Assembly: GCA_048204295.1 (NCBI GenBank)
Contig: DBFBLF010000070.1
Span: forward strand, 1-62,450
Reading direction: 5' to 3'
DNA length: 62,450 nucleotides
From: Metaruminococcus_A sp900762715
Lineage (GTDB): Bacteria > Bacillota > Clostridia > Oscillospirales > Ruminococcaceae
The notes under the pieces were generated by a model. It saw only the letters and a program-made list of their open reading frames with translations. It ran no database searches and was not told where the DNA came from. The number at the start of each line of letters is the position of its first letter. The first letter of the stretch is position 1. The translations under genes were made by a program, and so were the position numbers. Positions 50,342-59,239 of this stretch are shown here, in pieces.

Positions 50342-51250
50342 ATGGATTGCTTGGCTGTGCTGGACCAGTTTCTTAAAGAAAACCAAATCGCTTTCTCTGC
50401 CGAGGTTCCTATGAAGGATTATACCACCTTCAAAATTGGCGGGAACTGCCGCAGAATGGTTTGGCCTTCCTCCGGCTGTGAAATCCGGAAGCTTTTGACA
50501 TTCTGCCGTGAAAAACAACTGCCGCTTTACCTGGTTGGCAACGGCTCAAACCTGCTGGTCGCAGACGGTGGTTTGGATGGTATTGTCCTTCAGCTTGGAA
50601 GCCGTTTTTCAGGTATTTTCTTGGAAGGAGAAACGCAGGTCGTTTGCGAATCCGGTGCCACACTGGCGCGGGCCTGCGTTTTTGCAAAGGATCATGGACT
50701 TACCGGTATGGAATTCGCCTATGGAATTCCCGGCTCGGTCGGTGGGGCTGCTTACATGAACGCTGGCGCTTACGGTGGCGAGATGAAGGATATAATCGCC
50801 TGGTGCGAACACGTTGATCCTGAAGGGAATATAGTGCGTGTTGCGGGGGAAGAACTTTCTTTCTCCTATCGCAGCAGCATTTATACCGACGGGGAAAACT
50901 GTATTACCAGGGTCTGCTTTGACCTTAAACCCGGAAACCGAGAAGAAATCAGCGCGGCGATGGAGGACTATATGGAACGCCGCCGTTCCAAACAGCCGCT
51001 TGAGTTCCCGAGTGCCGGAAGCACTTTTAAACGGCCCAAAGGAGGTTACGCCTCCGCACTGATTGATCAGTGCGGGCTAAAAGGTTATTCCTGCGGCGGC
51101 GCGAAAGTCAGTGAAAAGCATGCTGGATTTATTATTAATTACAAGAATGCGACCTGTGAAGACGTTCTCCGGCTGATTGGGGAAGTTTCGCATAAGGTCG
51201 AAGAAGAAACAGGATTTGTTTTAGAACCTGAGGTTAAACTGCTGCCTTAG
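50342..51250 (+). CDS. murB: UDP-N-acetylenolpyruvoylglucosamine reductase
   Basis: A 302-residue FAD enzyme making UDP-MurNAc for peptidoglycan. The FAD-binding NGSNLLVAD and EFAYGIPGSVGGAAYMNAGA, and the catalytic SAGSTFKRP, are present; it is the type IIb form. The ATG at 50342 is chosen because GGAGG at 50332-50336 lies within the earlier ATG at 50330, which is therefore part of the ribosome site. Confidence 0.95.
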   Translation: MDCLAVLDQFLKENQIAFSAEVPMKDYTTFKIGGNCRRMVWPSSGCEIRKLLTFCREKQLPLYLVGNGSNLLVADGGLDGIVLQLGSRFSGIFLEGETQVVCESGATLARACVFAKDHGLTGMEFAYGIPGSVGGAAYMNAGAYGGEMKDIIAWCEHVDPEGNIVRVAGEELSFSYRSSIYTDGENCITRVCFDLKPGNREEISAAMEDYMERRRSKQPLEFPSAGSTFKRPKGGYASALIDQCGLKGYSCGGAKVSEKHAGFIINYKNATCEDVLRLIGEVSHKVEEETGFVLEPEVKLLP

Positions 51251-51265
51251 AAAAGCGAGGATATT

Positions 51266-52123
51266 ATGGAGTTCATCATCATCACCGGACTGTCCGGAGC
51301 CGGAAAGTCCCGCGCAATCAACGCATTGGAAGACATTGGCTTTTACTGCGTTGATAACATGCCGCCTTCGCTCATCCCAAAGTTTGCGGAGCTGTGCTAC
51401 CAGTCGGAAGGGAAAATTTCCCGGGTTGCCATTGTGACCGATATCCGGGGCGGGGATTTTTTTGTCGACCTTTTCGCCGAACTCGACTATATGAAGAGCA
51501 AAAGGGTTGAGTATAAAATCCTGTTTCTTGATGCGAGCGATTCTGTCTTGATTACCCGCTATAAAGAAACCCGACGCAGGCACCCGCTGACAGATATGTT
51601 CAACGGTTCGATGGAAGAGGCGATCAAGGCGGAACGCAGGCTGCTGATGCCCGCAAGGGAACGGGCAGATTATGTTATTGATACTTCGCTTTTAACTGCG
51701 CAGCAGCTCAAACAGAAAATAATGGGAATTTTCTCAGAGAACATCTCGGAGGGGATGCTGATTGACTGCACCTCCTTCGGTTTCAAATACGGAATTCCTG
51801 CAGAGGCGGACCTTGTTTTTGACGTGCGCTGCCTGCCGAACCCTTTTTATTTGGAAAACCTGAAGCACAAAACAGGGCTTGACCGCGAGGTGCAGGAGTA
51901 TGTTATGTCGTTTGGTCAGTCAGTCAAGCTTTTAGACAAGCTAATCGATTTGATCAGCTTCCTGCTCCCTCTTTACCAGGAGGAAGGGAAGAGCCATCTG
52001 GTTATTGCTATTGGTTGTACCGGGGGCAAACACCGTTCTGTTACTTTTGCAGAGAAAATATACAGGGCCTTGAGCGATAAAGGCTTAAGGACAACGGTGA
52101 ACCACCGAGATATTATGAAGTAA
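51266..52123 (+). CDS. rapZ: RNase adapter/nucleotide-binding protein RapZ (YvcJ)
   Basis: A 285-residue P-loop protein with GLSGAGKSRAINALED at the N-terminus and the C-terminal conserved GCTGGKHRSV. In Enterobacteria RapZ guides RNase E to GlmZ; in Firmicutes YvcJ affects competence and its target is unclear. It sits between murB and whiA. The yvcK gene often found next to it is absent. Confidence 0.93.
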   Translation: MEFIIITGLSGAGKSRAINALEDIGFYCVDNMPPSLIPKFAELCYQSEGKISRVAIVTDIRGGDFFVDLFAELDYMKSKRVEYKILFLDASDSVLITRYKETRRRHPLTDMFNGSMEEAIKAERRLLMPARERADYVIDTSLLTAQQLKQKIMGIFSENISEGMLIDCTSFGFKYGIPAEADLVFDVRCLPNPFYLENLKHKTGLDREVQEYVMSFGQSVKLLDKLIDLISFLLPLYQEEGKSHLVIAIGCTGGKHRSVTFAEKIYRALSDKGLRTTVNHRDIMK

Positions 52124-52136
52124 AGGAGTGCTCTTA

Positions 52137-53069
52137 ATGTCTTTCTCCGGCGATGTTAAACGGGAACTGGCGCGTCTTGCGCCGGTCTGCAAAGACTGTA
52201 AGCGCGCTATGCTTTACGGCATGTTCCTGATGAACCGGATCAGCCGGAGTAACCTGACACTAATGCACACCGAACACAAACCAGTGGCGGACTGCTATGT
52301 GAACCTGCTTGCTGAGCTCACCGGGTCAATCGTTACCATGTTTATTAGCGATTATACCGGCCCAAAGAAAAAGAGAAACTATACGGTTGGGGTGGAACAC
52401 AAGGAGGATATTCGGGAAATATGCCGTTATTTTGGGGTGGATCCGAACAGGCCGGAGCGCCGTTTGGACCGGCGTTACTTAAAACGTGAGTGCTGTATTC
52501 ATTCTTTTTTACGGGGCGTTTTTATGGCTTGCGGAAGTGTGACAAACCCTGAAAAAGAGTATCACTTGGAACTGGCGGTCGGGGAAGAGGCCCTGGCCGG
52601 CGAAATTGCCGCCCTGGTGGAGGAATGCGGCATCCCGTTCCGTTGCACTTCCCGGAAAGGTTCCAGTGTCTTGTATTTGAAAGAGAGCGAACCGATTGAA
52701 GATATGCTGACTTTGATGGGCGCGGTAAACAGTTCGCTGGAGCTGATGAATGTTAAAATATATAAGGACGTCCGCAATAAAGTAAACCGCGTTACAAACT
52801 GTGAAACGGCGAACATTGGCAAAACGGTAAATGCCGCAGCTGCTCAGTTAGAGCAGATTCGATTGATTGAGCGAACGGTCGGGCTGGACGATCTGCCGGA
52901 TGACCTGCGGGAGCTCGCGGAGCTTCGGCTGGAAAATCCGGAAATGTCGCTGCGGGAGCTTTGTATGGCGCTTTCGGAGCCCATCAGCCGCAGCGGCGTT
53001 AACCACCGACTGAAGCGATTGGCGGCCATTGCCGGAGAAATTCAGTCTAAGAAAAAACAGGATGTTTAG
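52137..53069 (+). CDS. whiA: DNA-binding protein WhiA
   Basis: A 310-residue protein combining a degenerate LAGLIDADG homing-endonuclease fold and a C-terminal helix-turn-helix; it affects cell division and chromosome segregation in Firmicutes and sporulation in Streptomyces. The N-terminus SFSGDVKRELARL and C-terminal EMSLRELC, ISRSGVNHRLKRL are typical. The ATG at 52137 has AAGGAG eight bases upstream; the GTG at 52128 overlaps that site. Confidence 0.94.
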   Translation: MSFSGDVKRELARLAPVCKDCKRAMLYGMFLMNRISRSNLTLMHTEHKPVADCYVNLLAELTGSIVTMFISDYTGPKKKRNYTVGVEHKEDIREICRYFGVDPNRPERRLDRRYLKRECCIHSFLRGVFMACGSVTNPEKEYHLELAVGEEALAGEIAALVEECGIPFRCTSRKGSSVLYLKESEPIEDMLTLMGAVNSSLELMNVKIYKDVRNKVNRVTNCETANIGKTVNAAAAQLEQIRLIERTVGLDDLPDDLRELAELRLENPEMSLRELCMALSEPISRSGVNHRLKRLAAIAGEIQSKKKQDV

Positions 53070-53159
53070 CGTTAAAATATATTGAAAGGAACGATACTGG
53101 GCATGAAAGGTGTTTTGATTATACCTTTTATTTGAATTCCGTATCGCAGGGCAACCCAA

Positions 53160-56100
53160 ATGTCTGATTTTGTTCATCTTCATGTCCATACAGAGTACAG
53201 TCTGCTCGACGGCGCCTGCAGGATTTCTCAGCTGGTCAAGCGGGTAAAAGAGTTAGGCCAGCCGGCTGTTGCAATTACAGATCATGGCAGTATGTACGGC
53301 GTTGTGGAGTTTTATAAGGCGTGCAGGGCGGAACAGGTTCAACCGATTATTGGCTGTGAGGTGTATGTAGCGCCGCGCAGCCGTTTTGATAAGGTGGCGC
53401 AGTTCGATATGAAGCCGTACCACCTTGTATTGCTCTGCAAAAATGCGGAAGGATACCAGAATTTGATCCGCCTTGTTTCGGCGGGTTACATAGACGGCTT
53501 TTATAATAAGCCGCGGATAGACAGGGAACTTTTAAAAGAGCATCATGAAGGGTTAATTGCCCTTTCGGCCTGTCTCGCAGGTGAAATTCCCCGGGCGCTG
53601 ACCCAGAATGATCTAGAGCATGCAAAAGAGGCGGCGGAGTTTTACCATTCCCTTTTTGGGACGGACTATTATATTGAACTCCAGAATCATGGAATTGCCG
53701 ATCAAAAACGAATTCTTCCCGGTCTGGTCAAGCTTGCGCGCGAATTGGGAATCCCTATGGTCGCTACCAATGACGCTCATTACCTGACCAAGGAAGACGC
53801 CCGAGCGCAGAGCGTCCTTACCAGCATTCAGACCAACCAGGTGGTTGGAAGCGAGAATGGGCTTGAGTTTGAAACCGAAGAGTTTTATATTAAGTCGGAA
53901 GAAGAGATGAGGGAACTTTTCGGCGTTTATGAGGGCGCGCTTGAAAATACTGTTAAAATTGCAGAAAAATGTCACTTCGACTTTGAATTCGGCGTAACCA
54001 AACTCCCAAAGTTTACGGCGCCGGACGGGGAGGATAACACAGAATACTTTGTACGGCTCTGCCGCGAAGGCCTGAAGCGGAGGTACGGGGAGAATCCAGC
54101 CCCAGAAATTAAAGAACGATTGGAGTACGAAATCGGTGTCATTACCCAAATGGGTTATGTTGATTATTTTCTGATCGTCTATGACTTTATTCACTACGCT
54201 AAAAGCCAGGGAATTCCGGTAGGGCCTGGGCGCGGCTCCGGTGCGGGAAGCCTCTGCGCTTACTGCATCGGCATTACGGGGATTGATCCCATCCGCTATC
54301 AGCTCCTCTTTGAGCGCTTTCTCAATCCGGAGCGGATCAGCATGCCTGACTTCGATATTGATTTTTGCTATGAACGCAGGCAGGAAGTTATCGACTATGT
54401 CATCCGCAAATACGGGCAGGATCACGTTGCGCAGATTATCACCTTTGGGACCATGGCGGCCCGAGCTGCGATCCGGGATGTTGGGCGGGCGCTGGGCGTT
54501 TCCTATCAAACGGTCGACCGGGTTGCCAAAATGATTCCCAACGTTTTGAATATGACCATCAGCCAGGCGCTGGAAGAATCCCGCGAACTGAAAAATGAAT
54601 ACGAAAATAACGAGGGTATCCGCCATCTGGTCGATATGGCTCTCAAACTGGAAGGGATGCCCCGGCATGCCTCCACTCATGCGGCGGGCGTTGTCATTAC
54701 AAGGGAACCGGCTGACCATTACGTTCCGCTCCAGAAGAATGACGAATCAATTGTCACGCAGTATACCATGACCATTTTGGAAGAGCTTGGGCTGCTTAAA
54801 ATGGATTTTCTCGGTCTGCGGAACCTCACGGTGATCAGTGACTGCGAAAAGGAGATCAGGCGTACTGATCCCGCTTTTTCAGCCAACGACATTCCAATTG
54901 ACGATCCGGCGGTTTATAAAATGCTTTCTCAGGGGCAGACGAGCGGCGTTTTCCAGCTCGAATCCGCCGGGATGCGCCAGACGCTGATTCAGCTCCGCCC
55001 GGAAAATATTGAGGACATCATCGCGGTGACTTCCCTTTACCGGCCGGGGCCCGCCAAATCAATTCCGCAGTATATTGCGAACCGGCACGATCCTTCTCGG
55101 GTGCGGTATAAGCACCCGTTGCTGGAGCCGATTCTGAAAGTCACTTACGGCTGTATTGTCTACCAGGAGCAGGTTATGCAGATCTGCCGCCAGCTTGCAG
55201 GGTATTCCTATGGACAGGCCGATCTTGTCCGTCGGGCGATGGCCAAGAAAAAGCACGACGTCATGGAGAAAGAACGGGAGTACTTTCTCTATGGAAAAAA
55301 GAACGGCGACGGAACCGTGGAGTGTACCGGTGCGATCGCAAACGGCGTTGATGAAAAAATTGCAATATCCATTTTTGATGAAATGTCCTCATTCGCCTCC
55401 TATGCCTTTAATAAATCCCACGCAGCTGCTTATGCTTTCGTCGCCTATCAGACCGCTTATTTGAAATGCCATTACCCTAGGGAGTATTTGGCGGCGCTTT
55501 TGACCAGTGTTCTGTCCGATTCCGGCAAAATCCTGGAGTATTTTGAAGAGTGCAGCCGGCTTGGCATATCGCTGCTGCCGCCTGACATCAATGAAAGTTA
55601 TCTGCGTTTTACAGTAAAAGGAGACGCAATCCGCTTCGGTTTGCTTGCCATTAAAAATATTGGCAGAGGGCTGATTCAGGGGATTATCCGCGAGCGTGAG
55701 GAAAAAGGGCCGTTTCGTTCCCTTTACGATTTTTGTGAGCGAATGCAGAGAAAGGAACTGAATAAGCGCGCTCTGGAAAGCCTGATCAAGTGCGGGGCTT
55801 TTGACCATATGGGCAGTTCCCGGCGCGCCATGCTGACCTGCTATGAAAAAATGATAGATTTTGTAGAGAATAATAAACGCAATAATCTGGAAGGGCAGTT
55901 TAACCTGTTTGGTCAGCAGGAACAGGCGGCGGATGTCTTTGAAATCCCGCCGATGGAGGAGTACCCGCTGCCGCAGCTCTTAGCGATGGAAAAGGAGATG
56001 TCCGGAATCTACCTGAGCAGCCATCCTCTGCGGGAATTTAGTGATTTTGCCAATAAGCAGGGCTGCGTTTCTATCCGCGACCTGATTGACGGGACGGAGC

Positions 56101-56633
56101 AGGTGCCTCCCCGGTATCCCGATAAATCTCGGGTCAAAGTCCTGGGACTTGTGCAGAACGTCAAGACGATCCGGACAAAATCCAGCAACCAGACAATGGC
56201 GTTCATATCCTTTGAGGGGACGAACGGAACGGTTGAGGTAATTGCTTTCCCGAAAATTTATGACCAGTTTGCCCCGCTTCTGACAGCGGGAAGAATCCTT
56301 TTAATTGAGGGGGAGGTCAGTGTCAAGGAAGAAGAGGGATGCAAAATCCTTTGCAGCTCGGTGCAGGAACTCACAAAGCAGCTTCTTGAGGCGCCGCCTG
56401 CTCAGAAACAAACCCTTTTTTTGAAGTTTTCAGATCAGAGCGATCCAAGGATTGTCCCCGCGATCGCCCTGCTGCGGAAGCATCCCGGCACGGCGCCGGT
56501 TAAAGTTTATTTTGAAAAGACCGGGAAGCTTGCCTATGCGCCGGGACGTCTTACAGTGAAACCGGGCAGGGAAGTAATGGCAGGCTTAGAAGAAATTCTT
56601 GGTAAAGACAATGTTTCTGTAAAGCCGGTATAG
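53160..56633 (+). CDS. dnaE: DNA polymerase III alpha subunit, DnaE type
   Basis: A 1157-residue C-family replicative polymerase. The N-terminal PHP domain (FVHLHVHTEYSLLDG onward), palm motifs (VGPGRGSGAGSLCAY and the catalytic MPDFDIDF), the fingers region, a helix-hairpin-helix and a C-terminal OB domain (about 990-1075) are present. There is no proofreading exonuclease domain, so it is not PolC. The ribosome site is weak (CAGGG). An 11-codon frame (53103-53135) lies upstream. Confidence 0.96.
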   Translation: MSDFVHLHVHTEYSLLDGACRISQLVKRVKELGQPAVAITDHGSMYGVVEFYKACRAEQVQPIIGCEVYVAPRSRFDKVAQFDMKPYHLVLLCKNAEGYQNLIRLVSAGYIDGFYNKPRIDRELLKEHHEGLIALSACLAGEIPRALTQNDLEHAKEAAEFYHSLFGTDYYIELQNHGIADQKRILPGLVKLARELGIPMVATNDAHYLTKEDARAQSVLTSIQTNQVVGSENGLEFETEEFYIKSEEEMRELFGVYEGALENTVKIAEKCHFDFEFGVTKLPKFTAPDGEDNTEYFVRLCREGLKRRYGENPAPEIKERLEYEIGVITQMGYVDYFLIVYDFIHYAKSQGIPVGPGRGSGAGSLCAYCIGITGIDPIRYQLLFERFLNPERISMPDFDIDFCYERRQEVIDYVIRKYGQDHVAQIITFGTMAARAAIRDVGRALGVSYQTVDRVAKMIPNVLNMTISQALEESRELKNEYENNEGIRHLVDMALKLEGMPRHASTHAAGVVITREPADHYVPLQKNDESIVTQYTMTILEELGLLKMDFLGLRNLTVISDCEKEIRRTDPAFSANDIPIDDPAVYKMLSQGQTSGVFQLESAGMRQTLIQLRPENIEDIIAVTSLYRPGPAKSIPQYIANRHDPSRVRYKHPLLEPILKVTYGCIVYQEQVMQICRQLAGYSYGQADLVRRAMAKKKHDVMEKEREYFLYGKKNGDGTVECTGAIANGVDEKIAISIFDEMSSFASYAFNKSHAAAYAFVAYQTAYLKCHYPREYLAALLTSVLSDSGKILEYFEECSRLGISLLPPDINESYLRFTVKGDAIRFGLLAIKNIGRGLIQGIIREREEKGPFRSLYDFCERMQRKELNKRALESLIKCGAFDHMGSSRRAMLTCYEKMIDFVENNKRNNLEGQFNLFGQQEQAADVFEIPPMEEYPLPQLLAMEKEMSGIYLSSHPLREFSDFANKQGCVSIRDLIDGTEQVPPRYPDKSRVKVLGLVQNVKTIRTKSSNQTMAFISFEGTNGTVEVIAFPKIYDQFAPLLTAGRILLIEGEVSVKEEEGCKILCSSVQELTKQLLEAPPAQKQTLFLKFSDQSDPRIVPAIALLRKHPGTAPVKVYFEKTGKLAYAPGRLTVKPGREVMAGLEEILGKDNVSVKPV

Positions 56634-56659
56634 ATTTGTGAAAAGTTTCGCAAAATCTG

Positions 56660-56687
56660 TTGACACCAATTGTTATTTGAGTAAAAT
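56660..56687 (+). promoter_or_regulatory. Sigma-A promoter of pfkA
   Basis: A perfect TTGACA (56660-56665), 16-base spacer and TAAAAT (56682-56687). It lies right after an imperfect hairpin at 56632-56658 that follows the dnaE stop. Confidence 0.82.
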
Positions 56688-56764
56688 ATAAAGTAGGGTA
56701 ATTTGGTTTAATTTGAATGGAACCATTACTGGTTTTTGGAATAAACAATGGAGGAATTGGTATT

Positions 56765-57727
56765 ATGGAGAGAACCATCGGTGTATTGACTAGCGGCGGT
56801 GATGCCCCGGGAATGAACGCGGCGATCCGTGCGGTAGTCAGGTCGGCAATCAAAAAAGGTTTCCGCGTGCTTGGCGTCCGCCGGGGTTACAACGGTTTGA
56901 TCAACGGCGATCTTATTGAAATGGACATGCGGAGCGTTTCCGATATTCTTCAGCGCGGCGGAACGGTGCTTTACACGGCGCGATGCGATGAATTCCGCTA
57001 TGAGGAAGGTCTTCAGAAAGCGAAAAAGACCTGTGAGGAGAACGGGATTGAAGGGATTGTCGTCATTGGCGGCGACGGCTCTTTCCGGGGGGCTGCGGAC
57101 CTTTCCGCGCGCGGCGTTAAATGCGTTGGTCTCCCTGGTACCATTGACAATGATATTCAGTGTTCCGAGTATACCATTGGTTACGATACCGCTATGAATA
57201 CCGCTATGGAAATGGTGGATAAAATCCGTGACACCGCGGAATCCCATTACCGCTGCAGCGTGGTTGAGGTTATGGGCCGGCATGCGGGTCATATAGCGCT
57301 AAACTGCGGTATTGCCTGCGGCGCAACCTTTATCCTCGTTCCCGAGGTTCCTTATTCGGTTGACGCGATTGTGGAAAAAATGAAACTGACTCAGAAAATT
57401 GGAAAACACCATTTTATTATTCTTGTCGCCGAGGGAATTGGCAACGTCAACGAGCTTGCCAAGGAAATTGAACGGTTGACTGGGATTGAGTCCCGTGCGA
57501 CAATTTTGGGTCATGTTCAGCGCGGCGGCTCTCCTACGGTCCGCGACCGTGTTGTTGCAAGCCAATTGGCTTATTATGCGGTAGAACTTCTGGAGAAAGG
57601 AATTGGAAACCGCGTTGTTGGTATGCAGAAAAACGAGGTTGTTGATTTTGACATTCAGGAGGCTCTCCGGATGAAAAAACCGTTTGATACCAAACTTTAT
57701 CAAATTGCGCACGATATTTCTTTTTAA
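56765..57727 (+). CDS. pfkA: ATP-dependent 6-phosphofructokinase
   Basis: A 320-residue glycolytic kinase. ATP-binding GVLTSGGDAPGMNAAIR, the GGDGS motif (about 101-105) and the substrate-binding PGTIDND are present; the Gly in GGDGS is the mark of ATP-dependent rather than PPi-dependent enzymes. The ATG at 56765 has GGAGG ten bases upstream and gives the normal N-terminus. It has its own promoter and terminator. Confidence 0.96.
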   Translation: MERTIGVLTSGGDAPGMNAAIRAVVRSAIKKGFRVLGVRRGYNGLINGDLIEMDMRSVSDILQRGGTVLYTARCDEFRYEEGLQKAKKTCEENGIEGIVVIGGDGSFRGAADLSARGVKCVGLPGTIDNDIQCSEYTIGYDTAMNTAMEMVDKIRDTAESHYRCSVVEVMGRHAGHIALNCGIACGATFILVPEVPYSVDAIVEKMKLTQKIGKHHFIILVAEGIGNVNELAKEIERLTGIESRATILGHVQRGGSPTVRDRVVASQLAYYAVELLEKGIGNRVVGMQKNEVVDFDIQEALRMKKPFDTKLYQIAHDISF

Positions 57728-57746
57728 CCTACATAGACAGGTTTTC

Positions 57747-57780
57747 AGCCTCCGCTCAAACGGGGGCTGTTTATATTTTT
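57747..57780 (+). terminator. Intrinsic terminator after pfkA
   Basis: AGCCTCCG (57747-57754) pairs with CGGGGGCT (57761-57768), with one G-U pair, followed by a T-rich tract. Confidence 0.85.
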
Positions 57781-57794
57781 AGCTGATTCTGGAA

Positions 57795-57810
57795 ATACTG
57801 TCTACAGTAT
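57795..57810 (+). promoter_or_regulatory. Operator-like palindrome in the M16 promoter spacer
   Basis: ATACTGT-CT-ACAGTAT is a 7-bp perfect inverted repeat ending two bases before the -10. It fills the spacer between -35 and -10, the place where a repressor would block polymerase. Confidence 0.55.
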
Positions 57811-57818
57811 GGTATAAT
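57810..57818 (+). promoter_or_regulatory. Extended -10 of the M16/lgt/folD operon
   Basis: TGG followed by TATAAT (57813-57818). The -35 (TGGAAA) is poor. A start near 57825 gives a leader of about 135 bases. Confidence 0.75.
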
Positions 57819-57841
57819 GACTTAAGTTCTAAAGCAGCGTC

Positions 57842-57897
57842 CATGCCGTTTTAGAGATTTTGCCCGCCTGCCGGTATTGGGCAGCACTAAAGGCATG
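57842..57897 (+). promoter_or_regulatory. Folded leader before the M16 peptidase pair
   Basis: CATGCC (57842-57847) pairs with GGCATG (57892-57897), TTTAG (57850-57854) with CTAAA (57887-57891), and inside them TGCCC (57861-57865) with GGGCA (57879-57883). This is a compact stem with one bulge and an internal loop. No known riboswitch class was recognised. Confidence 0.55.
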
Positions 57898-57961
57898 ATA
57901 AAGGCTGTCTTGTTTATGAATTTATATGTATTAAGCTTTAAAATTTGGAGGGATACAGAGA

Positions 57962-59239
57962 ATGTCTGTTACTTTGAGCCGTTCTGAAATTGGAAAGGGA
58001 ATTCACTTTACAGTAGTTCGTGACCCCCGTTTCAAAACAAATAGGCTGTCTTTTAATTTTATTCTGCCGCTTTCAGAAAAAAAGGCTTCTGCCAACGCGA
58101 TTTTGCCTTTTTTATTCCGCAAGGGTTACCGCGGCTGTTCCAATTACACGGAACTCAACCAAAAGCTGAATCGCCTTTACGGCGCCAATTTGTATACCGA
58201 CGTACTGAAATCGGGCGATTTTCAAATTCTCAACCTCTCTATTTCCTCCATTGACGACGCGTTTGCCCTGGAAAAAGAAGCGGTTGCAAAGGAAGCGGCG
58301 GATATCCTTTGCCGGCTGATTCGTCAACCGGCCTTTTTGCAGAGCGATTTTGACCTGGCCCAGTTCGACCTGGAAAAGCAGTCTCTTGTCGATGCAATTG
58401 AGGCCGAAATCAATGAAAAAACCTCTTACGCAGTACAGCGGATGATTGCCAATATGTGTGCCGGCGAACCGTATGGAATTCATAAATACGGTGATGTTTC
58501 CTCGGTAAAACAACTCACTATGAAGGATGTTGCAGAAGCATATCATCACGTTTTGAAAACGGCGCAGATTGAAATTTACTTTGTGGGCTGCGGCGCTGCG
58601 GATGAAGTTTCAGCGCAGGTGCAGGATGACTTTTCTACGCTGGAACGGGAACCGATGGTTTCCATTGATTCCCAGCGGGTTTACCGCGCCGTTTCACCTA
58701 AAACGGTTGAAGAGCATTTCAGTGTAAGCCAGGCAAAACTGGTAATGGGGTTTCGCGTGGATGCCAAAACGCAGGAGGAGATGGATGAAGTTCGTCTGAT
58801 GTCAATGCTCTACGGAGGCACACCGCGCTCCAAGCTCTTTATGAACGTACGGGAAAAACTGAGTCTTTGCTACTATTGCTCATCGCGGCTTGACCGGATT
58901 AAGGGAATTCTTTATGTCAACAGCGGCGTCGAGTTTGACAATGTGAAAAAGGCCGAGGATGAAATCCTCAGGCAGCTCGAAGAGGTAAAAGCCGGGAACT
59001 TTTCAGAGGAGGAGTTGGAAGAGACCAAGCTGATGGTTGCCGATTCCTTTAAAACGGTCAACGATTCTCCTTCGTCCATGGAAACCTGGTACCTGGGGCA
59101 GCTGTTCTCTCATTCAGAAGCATCTCCGGAAGAAGAGTCCGCCCGGCTCAGCCGGGTGACCCGGGAGCAGGTTATGAAAGCCGCGGGCAGGGTAACACTG
59201 GATACGATATATGTATTAAAAGGAGAGGAGAAAGCGTAA
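57962..59239 (+). CDS. M16 peptidase-like protein, catalytically inactive partner (YfmF type)
   Basis: A 425-residue M16-family protein. The zinc motif HxxEH is not present in the expected N-terminal place (NAILPFLFRKGYRG instead), so it is probably the inactive subunit. In Bacillus YfmF/YfmH-type pairs are linked to 5-aminopentanol modification of elongation factor P, which is the likely role. GGAGGG precedes the ATG. Its stop overlaps the start of the active partner (TAATG). Confidence 0.85.
   Translation: MSVTLSRSEIGKGIHFTVVRDPRFKTNRLSFNFILPLSEKKASANAILPFLFRKGYRGCSNYTELNQKLNRLYGANLYTDVLKSGDFQILNLSISSIDDAFALEKEAVAKEAADILCRLIRQPAFLQSDFDLAQFDLEKQSLVDAIEAEINEKTSYAVQRMIANMCAGEPYGIHKYGDVSSVKQLTMKDVAEAYHHVLKTAQIEIYFVGCGAADEVSAQVQDDFSTLEREPMVSIDSQRVYRAVSPKTVEEHFSVSQAKLVMGFRVDAKTQEEMDEVRLMSMLYGGTPRSKLFMNVREKLSLCYYCSSRLDRIKGILYVNSGVEFDNVKKAEDEILRQLEEVKAGNFSEEELEETKLMVADSFKTVNDSPSSMETWYLGQLFSHSEASPEEESARLSRVTREQVMKAAGRVTLDTIYVLKGEEKA

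Noticed and set aside
53103..53135. Eleven-codon frame (MKGVLIIPFI) before dnaE
   Set aside because: Could be a leader peptide, but the ribosome site is too distant and there is no sign of attenuation; likely chance.
53613..54719. Long open frame of 368 codons on the minus strand opposite dnaE
   Set aside because: It is the antisense of strongly conserved polymerase sequence, has no family motif and no ribosome site; it reflects codon bias.
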